Source of the DNA: JBOFCS01 sp051646185
GTDB lineage: Bacteria > Actinomycetota > Actinomycetes > Mycobacteriales > Mycobacteriaceae
Direction of reading: 5' to 3'
Assembly (NCBI GenBank): GCA_051646185.1
Contig: JBOFCS010000203.1
Coordinates: 1-25,544, forward strand
Length of the DNA stretch: 25,544 nt
Shown: one piece after another, positions 15,674 to 23,389 of the stretch
Layout of the letters: every line of letters starts with the position of its first letter
Numbering within the stretch: the first letter of the stretch is position 1
Translations under genes and position numbers: made by a program
The notes under the pieces: model-generated
Seen by the model: the letters and a program-made list of their open reading frames with translations, nothing else
Told to the model about the DNA's origin: nothing
Database searches by the model: none

Positions 15674-16040
15674 GGGGCTGAACGGTTTCGACTTTGTACG
15701 TTGAGTCAGGGGAAGCGTGTCGGTGCAGGCAAGAGACCACCGTAAGCGTCATTGCAACCTATAAGCGCCGAGTCAAATCAGCGCGACTACGCACTTGCTG
15801 CCTAAGTAGCAACTGCGTGTCTGTCAGTTCGGGTTCGCCCTCGGCCCGGGTCCTGGCATCAGCTAGAGGGCTTACCGTCTCATTCGGTCGCGGAGTGAGT
15901 TGGAACATCAAACAGTGACTGGGATCGTCATCCTTACTTGTTCGCGAGATGAGGAGATCCAAGTAGAGGCGTAGCGGACTGCACACGGAGAAGCCCTGGC
16001 AAGTCGGCAGAGGACCCGGGTTCGATTCCCGGCAGCTCCA
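15674..16040 (+). ncRNA. ssrA: Transfer-messenger RNA (tmRNA)
   Basis: tmRNA rescues stalled ribosomes and tags the unfinished protein for proteolysis. The 5' end GGGGCTGAACGGTTTCGAC (from 15674) and the 3' end with T-arm GGGTTCGATTCCC and CAGCTCCA form the tRNA-like acceptor (15674-15680 with 16033-16039, discriminator A at 16040). The tag frame runs 15767-15805: GCC resume codon, then AESNQRDYALAA and TAA. The DYALAA end is typical of corynebacteria. The genome encodes CCG rather than CCA after the discriminator, so the CCA end must be added after transcription. Confidence 0.96.
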
Positions 16041-16044
16041 CCGG

Positions 16045-16082
16045 AAAGTCCCCCGAGCTTATGGCTCGGGGGACTTTTGTTT
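16045..16082 (+). terminator. Strong intrinsic terminator of ssrA
   Basis: AAAGTCCCCCGAGC (16045-16058) and GCTCGGGGGACTTT (16064-16077) form a perfect 14-bp stem with loop TTATG, followed by TGTTT. It begins 4 nt after the tmRNA. Confidence 0.92.
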
Positions 16083-16197
16083 GGGGAGGGCATTTATCTT
16101 CTAGACCCCAAGTATCTGCTACCGTGAGTAACATCACATAGACAGCCAAGAGTTTGTTGCCTCACAAGCAGCGCTAGGGTAATGAAGGAGTTCTACA

Positions 16198-16503
16198 TTG
16201 AGCAGCAAAACGGACAAGCCAGTGCGCCCGGCATCCATTGGATTAGCGATACCACTGTATGCACTTTGGGCGGCTATTTCCTTTAGTGGCAAAGTGCAAG
16301 AACAAATCGGGGACGATACGCAAGCACTTATTCGTAGGTCGTTTGTACTGACTATTTTTACCCACATCGGCGAAGCGGCGCTCATGGTTTGGCGTTTGCG
16401 GCGGCGTGGGTTTTCTCAGGAAGTTCCTTTGTGGACGGTCTCTACGCTCTTGTGGGGTGTTATCAATCACGTCAGGGTGGGGAAGTTGGGTAAATCCAAC
16501 TAA
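16198..16503 (+). CDS. Small membrane protein, possibly DUF4499-like
   Basis: The 101-aa product has an N-terminal hydrophobic segment (~13-30, SIGLAIPLYALWAAISFSG), a second near 46-65 with THIGEAALMVWRLRRRG, and a third near 75-90 (PLWTVSTLLWGVINHVRV). The EAALMVWRLRRRGFS stretch recalls DUF4499 proteins, but I am not sure. It uses a TTG start at 16198, supported by AAGGAG 7 nt upstream; no ATG or GTG would retain the first helix. It stands alone after ssrA and converges on tetR. Confidence 0.65.
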   Translation: MSSKTDKPVRPASIGLAIPLYALWAAISFSGKVQEQIGDDTQALIRRSFVLTIFTHIGEAALMVWRLRRRGFSQEVPLWTVSTLLWGVINHVRVGKLGKSN

Positions 16504-16585
16504 ACTCTGAAAAAGTTTGGAGCTAAACATTTTTGACTTACGCCCAGCTATGAAAATCCCTCCGGGCTAACTAACTAGCGTGGAG

Positions 16586-16620
16586 GGGCTAGGGTTGAGC
16601 AACCGGCTTAACCCTAGCCC
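16586..16620. terminator. Hairpin between the small membrane gene and tetR
   Basis: GGGCTAGGGTT (16586-16596) pairs perfectly with AACCCTAGCCC (16610-16620) around 13 nt. It overlaps the tetR stop codon (16614-16616) and lies 82 nt past the stop of the converging gene. There is no U-run on either strand, so termination strength is uncertain. Confidence 0.55.
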
Positions 16621-17219
16621 ACTAAATAGCGCATGAGCTTGGCGCTACGTTCAGACATATCTTCGGCATTAATATCTGGGTTATTGCGGTACCAGCGCAG
16701 CACCTGGGACACCATGCCAAGCCAGGCATTGGCCAGGATGTCGATGTCAACGCTATCGATATTTTTTCTTCCGGTGAGGATAAGGACAGAACCAGCTCGA
16801 GCAAACTCTTCAACAGCATTGCGGTACACACTGACAACATCAACCACTGGCTGAGCTTCAGGGCAGGTGTCATCGTAGATCAGCATCCAATCAACAGGGT
16901 GGGCATCGATACTGCTTAACATCCGGGTGATAGTTTGGATAGGCCCTTCAATGGTGGTGTCACCATCATCAACAACCTGGGAAATAACCTCGGTGAGCCG
17001 TTGCCCGGCCCGGTGAATGCACCGTGTATAGAGGTCGTTTTTGCTAGAGAAGTAGGCAACAATCAGCGTCTTTGAGACGCCAGCCAGTTCGGCAATTGCC
17101 GACAGTGAGACCTGGGCATAACCGCGTTTTCCAAACTCTGATATTGCAATATCAATAATTTGTTCTTCGCGTTCTAGTCGTGACATTCCCTGGGTTCCGG
17201 CGACGCTTGCACTCGTCAT
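16614..17219 (-). CDS. TetR-family transcriptional regulator
   Basis: The 201-aa protein has an N-terminal TetR helix-turn-helix (~36-60): FGKRGYAQVSLSAIAELAGVSKTLIVAYFSSKNDLY. The rest is an all-helical ligand domain with no recognisable ligand class. ATG 17219 lacks a Shine-Dalgarno sequence but TACTCT ends 6 nt upstream, a leaderless pattern; M12 (17186) is an alternative start. It is divergent from the sterol-desaturase-type gene, with a perfect 14-bp palindrome between them, so it probably represses both itself and that gene in response to a lipid or lipophilic ligand. Confidence 0.92.
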   Translation of the reverse strand: MTSASVAGTQGMSRLEREEQIIDIAISEFGKRGYAQVSLSAIAELAGVSKTLIVAYFSSKNDLYTRCIHRAGQRLTEVISQVVDDGDTTIEGPIQTITRMLSSIDAHPVDWMLIYDDTCPEAQPVVDVVSVYRNAVEEFARAGSVLILTGRKNIDSVDIDILANAWLGMVSQVLRWYRNNPDINAEDMSERSAKLMRYLVG

Positions 17220-17247
17220 GGGGTAAGAGTAGCATTTAACAGCGGTA

Positions 17248-17261
17248 TTACCGATCGGTAA
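17248..17261. promoter_or_regulatory. Perfect 14-bp palindromic operator TTACCGATCGGTAA
   Basis: The site lies 29 bp upstream of the tetR start and 33 bp upstream of the divergent gene. On the plus strand TATATG/TATGGT (17267-17274) follows it, and on the minus strand TACTCT lies about 17 nt beyond it, so it would block both promoters. Binding by the adjacent TetR protein is an inference from position and symmetry. Confidence 0.8.
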
Positions 17262-17294
17262 ATTACTATATGGTTATAGGCTCAGGAGTTAGTT

Positions 17295-18161
17295 GTGCCA
17301 GAACAATTACATGATCCTCTGGTGTTAGCGCTGCCAGTTTTTGTGTTGCTGATTGCACTTGAACTTGCTACTTTGCATTTCTTTGGGGCCAACCACGACT
17401 GGCGCGGATCTACATTTGAAGATAACGCTGCCAATGTCAAAATTTTTGCAGTTAGTGTTCTAACAACAACTGCTTTCCGGACTGCGGCGCTCCTGGGCTA
17501 TACAGCAATTTTTGCTTATGTAGCTCCCTGGCAATTATCGTCCCATGCTTGGGGTACCTGGGTCTTCGCCTTGTTGGGCATTGATTTTTTATGGTACGTC
17601 TATCACCGAATGAGTCACCGGGTGCGGTTGGTTTGGGCCGCGCATCAAGTACATCATTCCAGTGAATATTTTAATTTGACAACGGCAGCCCGGCAAAAAT
17701 GGCACCTTTGGTTTGAGGTTCTTGTGTGGATTCCGTTGCCGCTCCTGGGAGTACCTCCGTGGATTATTTTTACCTCATTGTCTATTAATTTGGTGTATCA
17801 GTTTTTCTTGCATACCGAAATTATTGGAAAACTGCCAAGGCCAATCGAATTTATTTTTAATACCCCATCGCATCACCGAGTACACCACGGTAGCGATCCA
17901 GAATATTTGGATAAAAATTATGGTGGCATCTTAATTATCTGGGACCGTCTCTTTGGCACATTCACTGCAGAGTCAGAACGCCCAACCTATGGGCTGACCA
18001 AGCCCGTGACCACCTATAAAATTCTCAATTTGCAGTTCCGTGAATTCGCGGCAATAGGCGCTGACCTTAAGAAGGCTAAAACCTGGAATCATCGGCTTGG
18101 CTATGTTTTTGGCCCACCAGGTTGGGAACCAGCAGAACCCTCTAATGGTCGTAACGTTTAG
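17295..18161 (+). CDS. Sterol desaturase / fatty-acid hydroxylase superfamily membrane di-iron protein
   Basis: The 288-aa membrane protein has the three histidine clusters that bind two irons: HRMSH (104-108), HQVHH (117-121) and HHRVHH (193-198), between hydrophobic helices (~10-29, ~52-77, ~88-103, ~140-175). The family hydroxylates or desaturates lipid substrates at the membrane. Despite the name, a bacterial substrate is more likely a fatty acyl chain, carotenoid or related lipid. GTG 17295 has AGGAG at 6 nt. It is probably controlled by the divergent TetR. Its 3' end overlaps the convergent DUF1295 gene by 20 bp, next to a lipid-modifying operon. Confidence 0.92.
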   Translation: MPEQLHDPLVLALPVFVLLIALELATLHFFGANHDWRGSTFEDNAANVKIFAVSVLTTTAFRTAALLGYTAIFAYVAPWQLSSHAWGTWVFALLGIDFLWYVYHRMSHRVRLVWAAHQVHHSSEYFNLTTAARQKWHLWFEVLVWIPLPLLGVPPWIIFTSLSINLVYQFFLHTEIIGKLPRPIEFIFNTPSHHRVHHGSDPEYLDKNYGGILIIWDRLFGTFTAESERPTYGLTKPVTTYKILNLQFREFAAIGADLKKAKTWNHRLGYVFGPPGWEPAEPSNGRNV

Positions 18162-18939
18162 GGGGCAATGGAAAAAAGAAGCTTGTCCGCTTCTGATATT
18201 CCAGATATCCCTCACGTAAGCTCATGCTGCGTTCTAGTAGACGTGCTCCTGTCGCGAAAACCAAAAAGTACGTCATAGCGATAGGGGAAGCGATAGTAAG
18301 AACCCCAGGCCAGGAGTCGGCGGCAATAAGAAAAATTCCCCACCAGAGACACGAATCGCCAAAATAGTTAGGGTGCCGGGTCCAGGACCATAAACCCCGG
18401 TCCATAATTGCTCCGCGATGTGGATCAGCTTTAAACCGTTCCATTTGGGCATCACCCACTGCTTCGAAGGTAATTCCCACAAGCCAAAGCAGCATTCCTA
18501 GGTAAGCCGCCACCCCAAAAGAACCATGGCTTACTGCTCCAACTTGTACGGGAAGTGAAACAAACCATAGTGAAATTGCTTGTATAGCATATACTTTGCG
18601 GATCGTAAAAAGAGTGAGATTTCCAGTATTGCCAGATAGCAGTTCCGCATAGCGGGGGTCCTCGCCCTTGCCTAGGGAACGTTTGGCCATATGGAAGGCG
18701 AGGCGCAATCCCCAGATGCTAACGATGACAGCAAAAAGGATGCGGTGCTCTATATCCCCAGTACCTGCGATAGCTGATACCCAGGAGACAAGAACAAATC
18801 CCAATCCCCAGGCAACATCAATAACGTTGTGCCGCTTAATGTGGAAGCCAATAACCGCGGTTAGCGTTATCAACGCTGCGACAGCGATAAGAGAGAGGAG
18901 CGCGAGTTGGCCAAATTCTGTCCAGGAAAAATCTGTCAT
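18142..18939 (-). CDS. DUF1295 membrane protein (steroid 5-alpha-reductase-like)
   Basis: This polytopic membrane protein (265 aa from ATG 18939) has the family signature WSWTRHPNYFGD (~184-195), shared with steroid-5-alpha-reductase and isoprenylcysteine methyltransferase folds, and NVIDVAWGLGF (~38-48). It is the last gene of the FAD-DUF1365-CFA operon and the counterpart of M. tuberculosis Rv0446c in order. A reductive or lipid-modifying role at the membrane is likely but not shown. The start is uncertain: GTG 18984 would overlap the CFA gene by 11 bp, while ATG 18939 or GTG 18942 fits the family N-terminus. None has a strong ribosome site. Confidence 0.88.
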   Translation of the reverse strand: MTDFSWTEFGQLALLSLIAVAALITLTAVIGFHIKRHNVIDVAWGLGFVLVSWVSAIAGTGDIEHRILFAVIVSIWGLRLAFHMAKRSLGKGEDPRYAELLSGNTGNLTLFTIRKVYAIQAISLWFVSLPVQVGAVSHGSFGVAAYLGMLLWLVGITFEAVGDAQMERFKADPHRGAIMDRGLWSWTRHPNYFGDSCLWWGIFLIAADSWPGVLTIASPIAMTYFLVFATGARLLERSMSLREGYLEYQKRTSFFFPLPPKRYDH

Positions 18940-18973
18940 CACAAAACCAGCCAATCCCTTGTAGTTCGATACA

Positions 18974-20272
18974 TTAGTTTTCACCTCTGGTAAGAATTAT
19001 TTGTTGAACATCGAGGTATCCTGACCGAAAACCGGCTTCGGAATAGCACAGATAAAACTGCCACATCCGGCGAAAAACCTCATCAAATCCCAGTGCTTTC
19101 ACTTCACGCCATCGTGAAGTGAAACGTTGTTCCCACAAATGTAGGGTGTGGGCATAGTGCTGCCCCATGGAAAATCTTTCTTGAACAATGAGTTGAGTGT
19201 GTTTGCGGGTTATTTCTTCGATCGCTTCAGTGGATGGCAAAAATCCGCCAGGAAAAATATATTTATGCACCCATGTGTACGTGTTTTTTGTCCGCAGCAT
19301 CCGGTCATGCGGCATAGTGATAGCCTGGATAGCCACTTTGCCTCCAGGTCTGAGCACGCGGTCGATAGTGTGAAAATAGGTTGCCCAGTATCGATAACCC
19401 ACCGCCTCAATCATTTCTACAGAAATAACGGCGTCATACTGCCCAGCTACCTGACGGTAATCTTTGAGTTCAATACTAACTTGCTCGGCAAAACCTGCTT
19501 CGGTAACTCGTTGGCGAGCCAGTTGTTGCTGTTCGCTGGAAAGAGTTACTGAGTGGACCTGTGCGCCACGCGCTGCTGCTTGGATTGCCAGCTCGCCCCA
19601 GCCAGTACCGATTTCCAAAACGCGAGTACCATCGCCAACCCCGGCTTTATCGAGTAGTCGGTTGATTTTTTGACGCTGTGCTGCTGCTAGATCGTTCCAC
19701 TGTGCAGTTGTCGGATTGTCAAATAATGCACTGGAATAGGTCATTGTGTCATCAAGGAATAACTGAAAAAGATCGTTAGAAAGATCGTAGTGACGGGAAA
19801 TATTGGAGCGGGTGTTATATGTAGTATTTTCTTCATTTTTGGGATGTTTACTAACATAAAAGGCACGTAGTTTTTGAAGCGGGGCAGGGATAAGAGTTGC
19901 CATTCTTTCTGCAAAAACTTCAAGCACTGCTGCTGGTTGTGCAGCAGACCAATCCCCAGCCATATAGGCCTCACCAAAACCAATTAATCCATGAGTTCCA
20001 ATGCGGGCCATGAATTCTGAGGGGCGATGGATAATCATCCGAGGGACTTGGGCGGTGTTTATGGTATCGAGGTGGCCGAGAACCTGTCCATCTGGATATT
20101 CAACACGTACTTGGAGTTGCTTGGCGATTCGAGTGAAAAGGGCATGCGCGATCGCTTGGGAGGCTCGGGCCTTTATTCCGGTCGGTAACTCTGCCAGACC
20201 GGGCCATCTCTGTTGGTTGATAGAAGCTTGTGAGGATTCCGGTGTATGAGTTTTTTCTTCTTTGTTACTCAT
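18974..20272 (-). CDS. Cyclopropane-fatty-acyl-phospholipid synthase family methyltransferase
   Basis: The 432-aa protein transfers a one-carbon unit from S-adenosylmethionine to the double bond of an unsaturated acyl chain on a phospholipid. I see the SAM-binding glycine motif VLEIGTGWG (218-226), the family segment ISRHYDLSNDLFQLFLDDTMTYSSALF split across 158-184, SVEMIEAVG (284-292) and KYIFPGGFLPS. ATG 20272 has a full AGGAGG at 7 nt and overlaps the DUF1365 stop as ATGA. By order it corresponds to M. tuberculosis ufaA1 (Rv0447c), reported, as I recall, to take part in tuberculostearic acid synthesis. Whether the product here is cyclopropane or 10-methyl/methylene cannot be read from sequence. 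Confidence 0.94.
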   Translation of the reverse strand: MSNKEEKTHTPESSQASINQQRWPGLAELPTGIKARASQAIAHALFTRIAKQLQVRVEYPDGQVLGHLDTINTAQVPRMIIHRPSEFMARIGTHGLIGFGEAYMAGDWSAAQPAAVLEVFAERMATLIPAPLQKLRAFYVSKHPKNEENTTYNTRSNISRHYDLSNDLFQLFLDDTMTYSSALFDNPTTAQWNDLAAAQRQKINRLLDKAGVGDGTRVLEIGTGWGELAIQAAARGAQVHSVTLSSEQQQLARQRVTEAGFAEQVSIELKDYRQVAGQYDAVISVEMIEAVGYRYWATYFHTIDRVLRPGGKVAIQAITMPHDRMLRTKNTYTWVHKYIFPGGFLPSTEAIEEITRKHTQLIVQERFSMGQHYAHTLHLWEQRFTSRWREVKALGFDEVFRRMWQFYLCYSEAGFRSGYLDVQQIILTRGEN

Positions 20273-20997
20273 CGTATAACCTCCTGCTGCACATGAATTG
20301 GGCGTTTATATATTTTCATTTTTTTCGACCACAGCTTGATACCTTGCCATCGTATTTGAATTACCACTCGCAGTGGTGCCAGCGGTAGTGAAATAAATGC
20401 TTGCAGAATTGCTTTGGTAGTAGCTGGAGATCGTACTCCGTGCACGCTTGCAGTAAATGGAGGAGCCAGTTCGCGATGAAGAGCAATGGAAAGGCGTAAG
20501 GTATCGTCAGGTTCGGGAAGTCGCATAGTGTAGCTCCCGGACATGTCATTAAAAGGGGAGACGTAAAATTCTTTATCAACCTGAGCTACGCCATTGTCAT
20601 CGGGAAATACTAAATAACAGTGTCTTTCACCATAAGTATTATGCACTTCGGCGATGATGGCGACTATTGTTCCACTATTGTCTCGGCACCAGTACACACT
20701 TAAAGGATTAAATACCTGACCACAGACTCGGGCATTGGCAAGCATGGTCACCTGGCCGCCACCAAGGTCGATCCCACGAGCGGCAAGAAAGGTGTCCACA
20801 TTGTCACGAATGGATTTTTGGGGGTCCCCAAAATGATCTTTGGCATAAAAACGCGCAAGCGGGGCTATCCACCGAGGAAGTTGCGGTAATTCATTAAGAT
20901 CAACAAACCAGGTGTAACTGTGGTAGGTGAAACTGTTGTGTATGGGCTTGTTGCGGACATGATGGATCGTGGTGCGGTAGATTGCCGGTGTCATCAT
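20269..20997 (-). CDS. DUF1365 family protein
   Basis: The 242-aa protein begins MMTPAIYRTTIHHVRNKPIHNSFTYHSY and carries ARVCGQVFNPLSVYWC and EVHNTYGERHCYLV, hallmarks of DUF1365, which is nearly always next to a FAD-linked amine-oxidase-like protein and a CFA-type synthase. Function is not established. ATG 20997 overlaps the stop of the FAD gene as ATGA; a second ATG follows directly (20994). The frame is open further upstream, but those codons lie inside the FAD gene. Its stop overlaps the CFA start by 4 bp, so translation is coupled. Confidence 0.92.
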   Translation of the reverse strand: MMTPAIYRTTIHHVRNKPIHNSFTYHSYTWFVDLNELPQLPRWIAPLARFYAKDHFGDPQKSIRDNVDTFLAARGIDLGGGQVTMLANARVCGQVFNPLSVYWCRDNSGTIVAIIAEVHNTYGERHCYLVFPDDNGVAQVDKEFYVSPFNDMSGSYTMRLPEPDDTLRLSIALHRELAPPFTASVHGVRSPATTKAILQAFISLPLAPLRVVIQIRWQGIKLWSKKMKIYKRPIHVQQEVIR

Positions 20998-22295
20998 TGT
21001 GACCAGCTTCCGCCGAGATGCTCTGCTGCACGAAGCCCTGAGAGGCAACCATCTTCATGGAAACCCCAGCCGTGGTAGGCACCGGCAAAAGATAATCGAG
21101 AGCTATTGATCTGCCCAAGGTTTTTTTGAGCCGCCAGTGATTCAGGAGTGTACTGCGGATGTTCATAAGACATTTTTTCGATTATTGTGCTGGGATTAAT
21201 GCTTTCTCCTGCACCAAGAGTGACTAAAAACCGTCGATCCTTCACTTCGGTAATACGTTGTAGACGGGTCATATCGTAGGTAACTTCCACCGGGTCGGTA
21301 GGAGTTAGGGGTAATCGATAGTTCCACGAGGCTCTGGCACGTGGGTTTCGAGGCAGTAGCGACTCATCAGTGTGCAGTATTGCTTCATTTTTGGCGTAGT
21401 GGATTGATCCTAAGACTGAACGTTGCAGATCGGTGGGTCGAGCTAGTAACGATAAGGCCTGATGTGGGTGGGTGGCTATTACCGCAGCATCGTAAGTATG
21501 AAGGTCATCATTGCCATCTCTGATGTCAATACCTTGAGAATGTTCACTGAGCGATCTCACTGGTGCATTAAGCCGAATTGTGTTAATGCAATTGCTTATT
21601 CGATTAACATACTCGATGGAACCGCCTGTTACCGTGCGCCACGTAGGGGAACCAGTCACGGTAAGCATGCCATGATGATCAAGGAAAGTGAAAAGGTAAT
21701 GGCTGGGGTATGCCAATGCGGTCGCGGAACTGCAGGACCAGACTGCCGATACCAGAGGTGTCATAAAGTGTGCGATGAAGTACTCAGAAAATTTTCCGTC
21801 ATCGAGGAACTGAGCAAGAGTGCGTGATGTGTTTTCCTCGCTAGCGCGAGATAGCTCAGTTTTAGCAAGCCGGTGAAATCTCAGTACCTCGGTAAGCATT
21901 TTCAGGTATTGGCCCCGCATTAACGATCTTGGTGTGGCAAAAATCCCGGAAATTCCTTTAGCTCCGGCATATTCAAGACCATTTGCATCGCTACGTACCG
22001 ACATGCTCATATCGGACTCTTGAGTTGCCACCCCCAGCTCGGAGAATAATCGCAACAATGTTGGGTAGGTACGGTCGTTATGGACGATAAACCCGGTATC
22101 CACTGGTATGTGTACCCCAGGTGAAATCTCTACCCGATGAGTGTCGGCATGACCGCCGAGTCGGGAGTCGGCTTCATAGAGGCAGACTTGTGCATCCTTG
22201 CTGAGCACCCAGGCCGCGGTAAGTCCAGCTACGCCACTGCCAATGACGGCAACCTTGCGGCTACCAGCGACGGCGTTATTGGTGGCGGAATTCAC
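20994..22295 (-). CDS. FAD/NAD(P)-binding oxidoreductase, amine-oxidase-like
   Basis: The 433-aa flavoprotein has an N-terminal Rossmann motif VAVIGSGVAGLTAAWVL (15-31, GxGxxG at 19-24), the adenine-ribose Glu41, and LGGHADTH. It resembles M. tuberculosis Rv0449c, first gene of the same conserved cluster, and proteins annotated as NAD/FAD-dependent oxidoreductases next to CFA genes. A plausible role is reduction of the methylenated acyl chain or another lipid modification; this is inference. GTG 22295 has AGGAG at 7 nt. It heads the four-gene minus-strand operon. Confidence 0.92.
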   Translation of the reverse strand: MNSATNNAVAGSRKVAVIGSGVAGLTAAWVLSKDAQVCLYEADSRLGGHADTHRVEISPGVHIPVDTGFIVHNDRTYPTLLRLFSELGVATQESDMSMSVRSDANGLEYAGAKGISGIFATPRSLMRGQYLKMLTEVLRFHRLAKTELSRASEENTSRTLAQFLDDGKFSEYFIAHFMTPLVSAVWSCSSATALAYPSHYLFTFLDHHGMLTVTGSPTWRTVTGGSIEYVNRISNCINTIRLNAPVRSLSEHSQGIDIRDGNDDLHTYDAAVIATHPHQALSLLARPTDLQRSVLGSIHYAKNEAILHTDESLLPRNPRARASWNYRLPLTPTDPVEVTYDMTRLQRITEVKDRRFLVTLGAGESINPSTIIEKMSYEHPQYTPESLAAQKNLGQINSSRLSFAGAYHGWGFHEDGCLSGLRAAEHLGGSWSQ

Positions 22296-22325
22296 GTACT
22301 AGCTCCTGTTCGTCGTGATTAAACC

Positions 22326-22355
22326 GATGGTGGAGAGGGTAAATCGCTCCACATC
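22326..22355 (-). promoter_or_regulatory. Hairpin in the leader of the FAD-CFA operon
   Basis: On the transcript strand GATGTGGAG pairs with CTCCACCATC (one bulge) around an 11-nt loop, 31-60 nt before the GTG start of the FAD gene. It could affect translation or mark an mRNA end. No known riboswitch is recognised. Confidence 0.35.
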
Positions 22356-22381
22356 TTTGGGAAACAAACTGTACATATCCA

Positions 22382-22404
22382 ATATTCGGAGCTGAAACGA
22401 ATAT
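22382..22404. promoter_or_regulatory. Inverted repeat ATATTCG-N9-CGAATAT in the operon upstream region
   Basis: Two perfect 7-bp arms are separated by 9 nt, between the FAD-gene start and the second crcB stop. The position suits a regulator site for the FAD-DUF1365-CFA-DUF1295 operon. It could equally be a weak end for the crcB transcript. Confidence 0.4.
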
Positions 22405-22420
22405 AGATTGATGACTTAAA

Positions 22421-22798
22421 TCACAGTAGTTGACCGAGTTCAATACCGCAGCTTGCGGCCAGAAAGCCAAGCGAGAGCGTAATGATGATATTGGCCACCG
22501 CTTGGTTTGGGCGGACGCTGTACAGCCTCATCGTTTCGTAACTAAAAGCTGAATAGGTGGTAAAACTTCCGCATAAACCTATTCCCAGAAGAGCAAAAGC
22601 AGATGAGTCGGTAGCGAGCGATATGAGTATGCCGAGTGCGCAGGAACCCAAAATATTCACAACAGTTGTGCCCCAAGGGAAAGAAGAACGGCTGGATGTG
22701 ACAAACATTCTTCTAACGAGTTGTTGTACAGCTCGATCGGTGAGATATCGAAGTGGTGCTCCAACTGCTGCACCTATGGCAATCAGTAGCGCAATCAT
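22421..22798 (-). CDS. crcB: Fluoride channel subunit CrcB/Fluc (second of pair)
   Basis: The 125-aa four-helix protein has NILGSCALGILISL and LCGSFTTYSAFSYETMRL, the conserved pore region of Fluc channels that export fluoride. Gram-positive genomes often carry two different genes whose products form a mixed dimer. ATG 22798 overlaps the stop of the upstream crcB as ATGA, so the two are translated together. The pore motif departs slightly from GGFTTFS (it reads GSFTTYS). Confidence 0.92.
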   Translation of the reverse strand: MIALLIAIGAAVGAPLRYLTDRAVQQLVRRMFVTSSRSSFPWGTTVVNILGSCALGILISLATDSSAFALLGIGLCGSFTTYSAFSYETMRLYSVRPNQAVANIIITLSLGFLAASCGIELGQLL

Positions 22799-23358
22799 TG
22801 GATTCGTTCCGTGTAGTAATGCTGAAAGATAACTCGGGCGCACAGAGTTCCGCAGGTCACGGCCAGTAAGGCGCCAATTATTGTTCCAGCAGCGTAGCTG
22901 AGAGCGAGAAATGTGTGATGATTGATCAGTAACTGATGGACGTCAACAGTGTAGGTGGAGAAAGTGGTAAAACCGCCAAGAACCCCTACACCCATAAACG
23001 GGCGGAGCAAGGTTGGTGGGGGACTGGTGTGGGCGAGAGCAACCATGAGAATGCCGATGGCTAAACACCCCAAAATATTAGTAATAAAAGTAGCCCAAGG
23101 AAACAGTCCGCTATCTGAGGGGATGAGCTGCGCTATCCCATAACGACTTAATGCTCCTATAGCGCCACCTGCCGCAATAGCTAACAACACAGCAGCAGAA
23201 AGGTCGGGTAACTCCTGATGGCTGGAGTTGTTCGTGATGTCGATATCGGGATCGATTGAAGCAGAGTGTTCCCCTAACGGGCCCTCAGTAGTCACGTCAC
23301 CGTCCTTCGGTGGGAGTGCAGAATGAATTACCTGATGTAGACCCACCTCCGGGTCCAC
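22795..23358 (-). CDS. crcB: Fluoride channel subunit CrcB/Fluc (first of pair), with N-terminal extension
   Basis: The C-terminal ~130 residues form the four-helix Fluc fold: GGAIGALSRYG (64-74), NILGCLAIGIL (94-104), GGFTTFSTYTVDVHQLL (128-144). Residues 1-52 are an acidic, polar extension absent from typical 115-130-aa members. The start may be GTG 23358 or GTG at codon 5 (23346) or 22 (23295); none has a well-spaced ribosome site. A TAGACT box ends only 3 nt before GTG 23358. I see no fluoride riboswitch in the 31-bp gap to the divergent MFS gene. Confidence 0.88.
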   Translation of the reverse strand: MDPEVGLHQVIHSALPPKDGDVTTEGPLGEHSASIDPDIDITNNSSHQELPDLSAAVLLAIAAGGAIGALSRYGIAQLIPSDSGLFPWATFITNILGCLAIGILMVALAHTSPPPTLLRPFMGVGVLGGFTTFSTYTVDVHQLLINHHTFLALSYAAGTIIGALLAVTCGTLCARVIFQHYYTERIQ

Positions 23359-23364
23359 TTTAGT

Positions 23365-23374
23365 CTAGCGCTAG
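23365..23374. promoter_or_regulatory. Palindrome CTAGCGCTAG between divergent crcB and MFS genes
   Basis: A perfect 10-bp palindrome lies in the 31-bp gap, overlapping the minus-strand TAGACT box and touching the plus-strand TAGCCT box (23376-23381). It is a candidate shared operator; no regulator is known. Confidence 0.4.
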
Positions 23375-23389
23375 GTAGCCTTTTGCATT

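Noticed and set aside
15694..16149. Several short ORFs on both strands over the tmRNA
   Set aside because: They lie within the ssrA RNA gene and its terminator. Only the 12-residue tag frame is translated.
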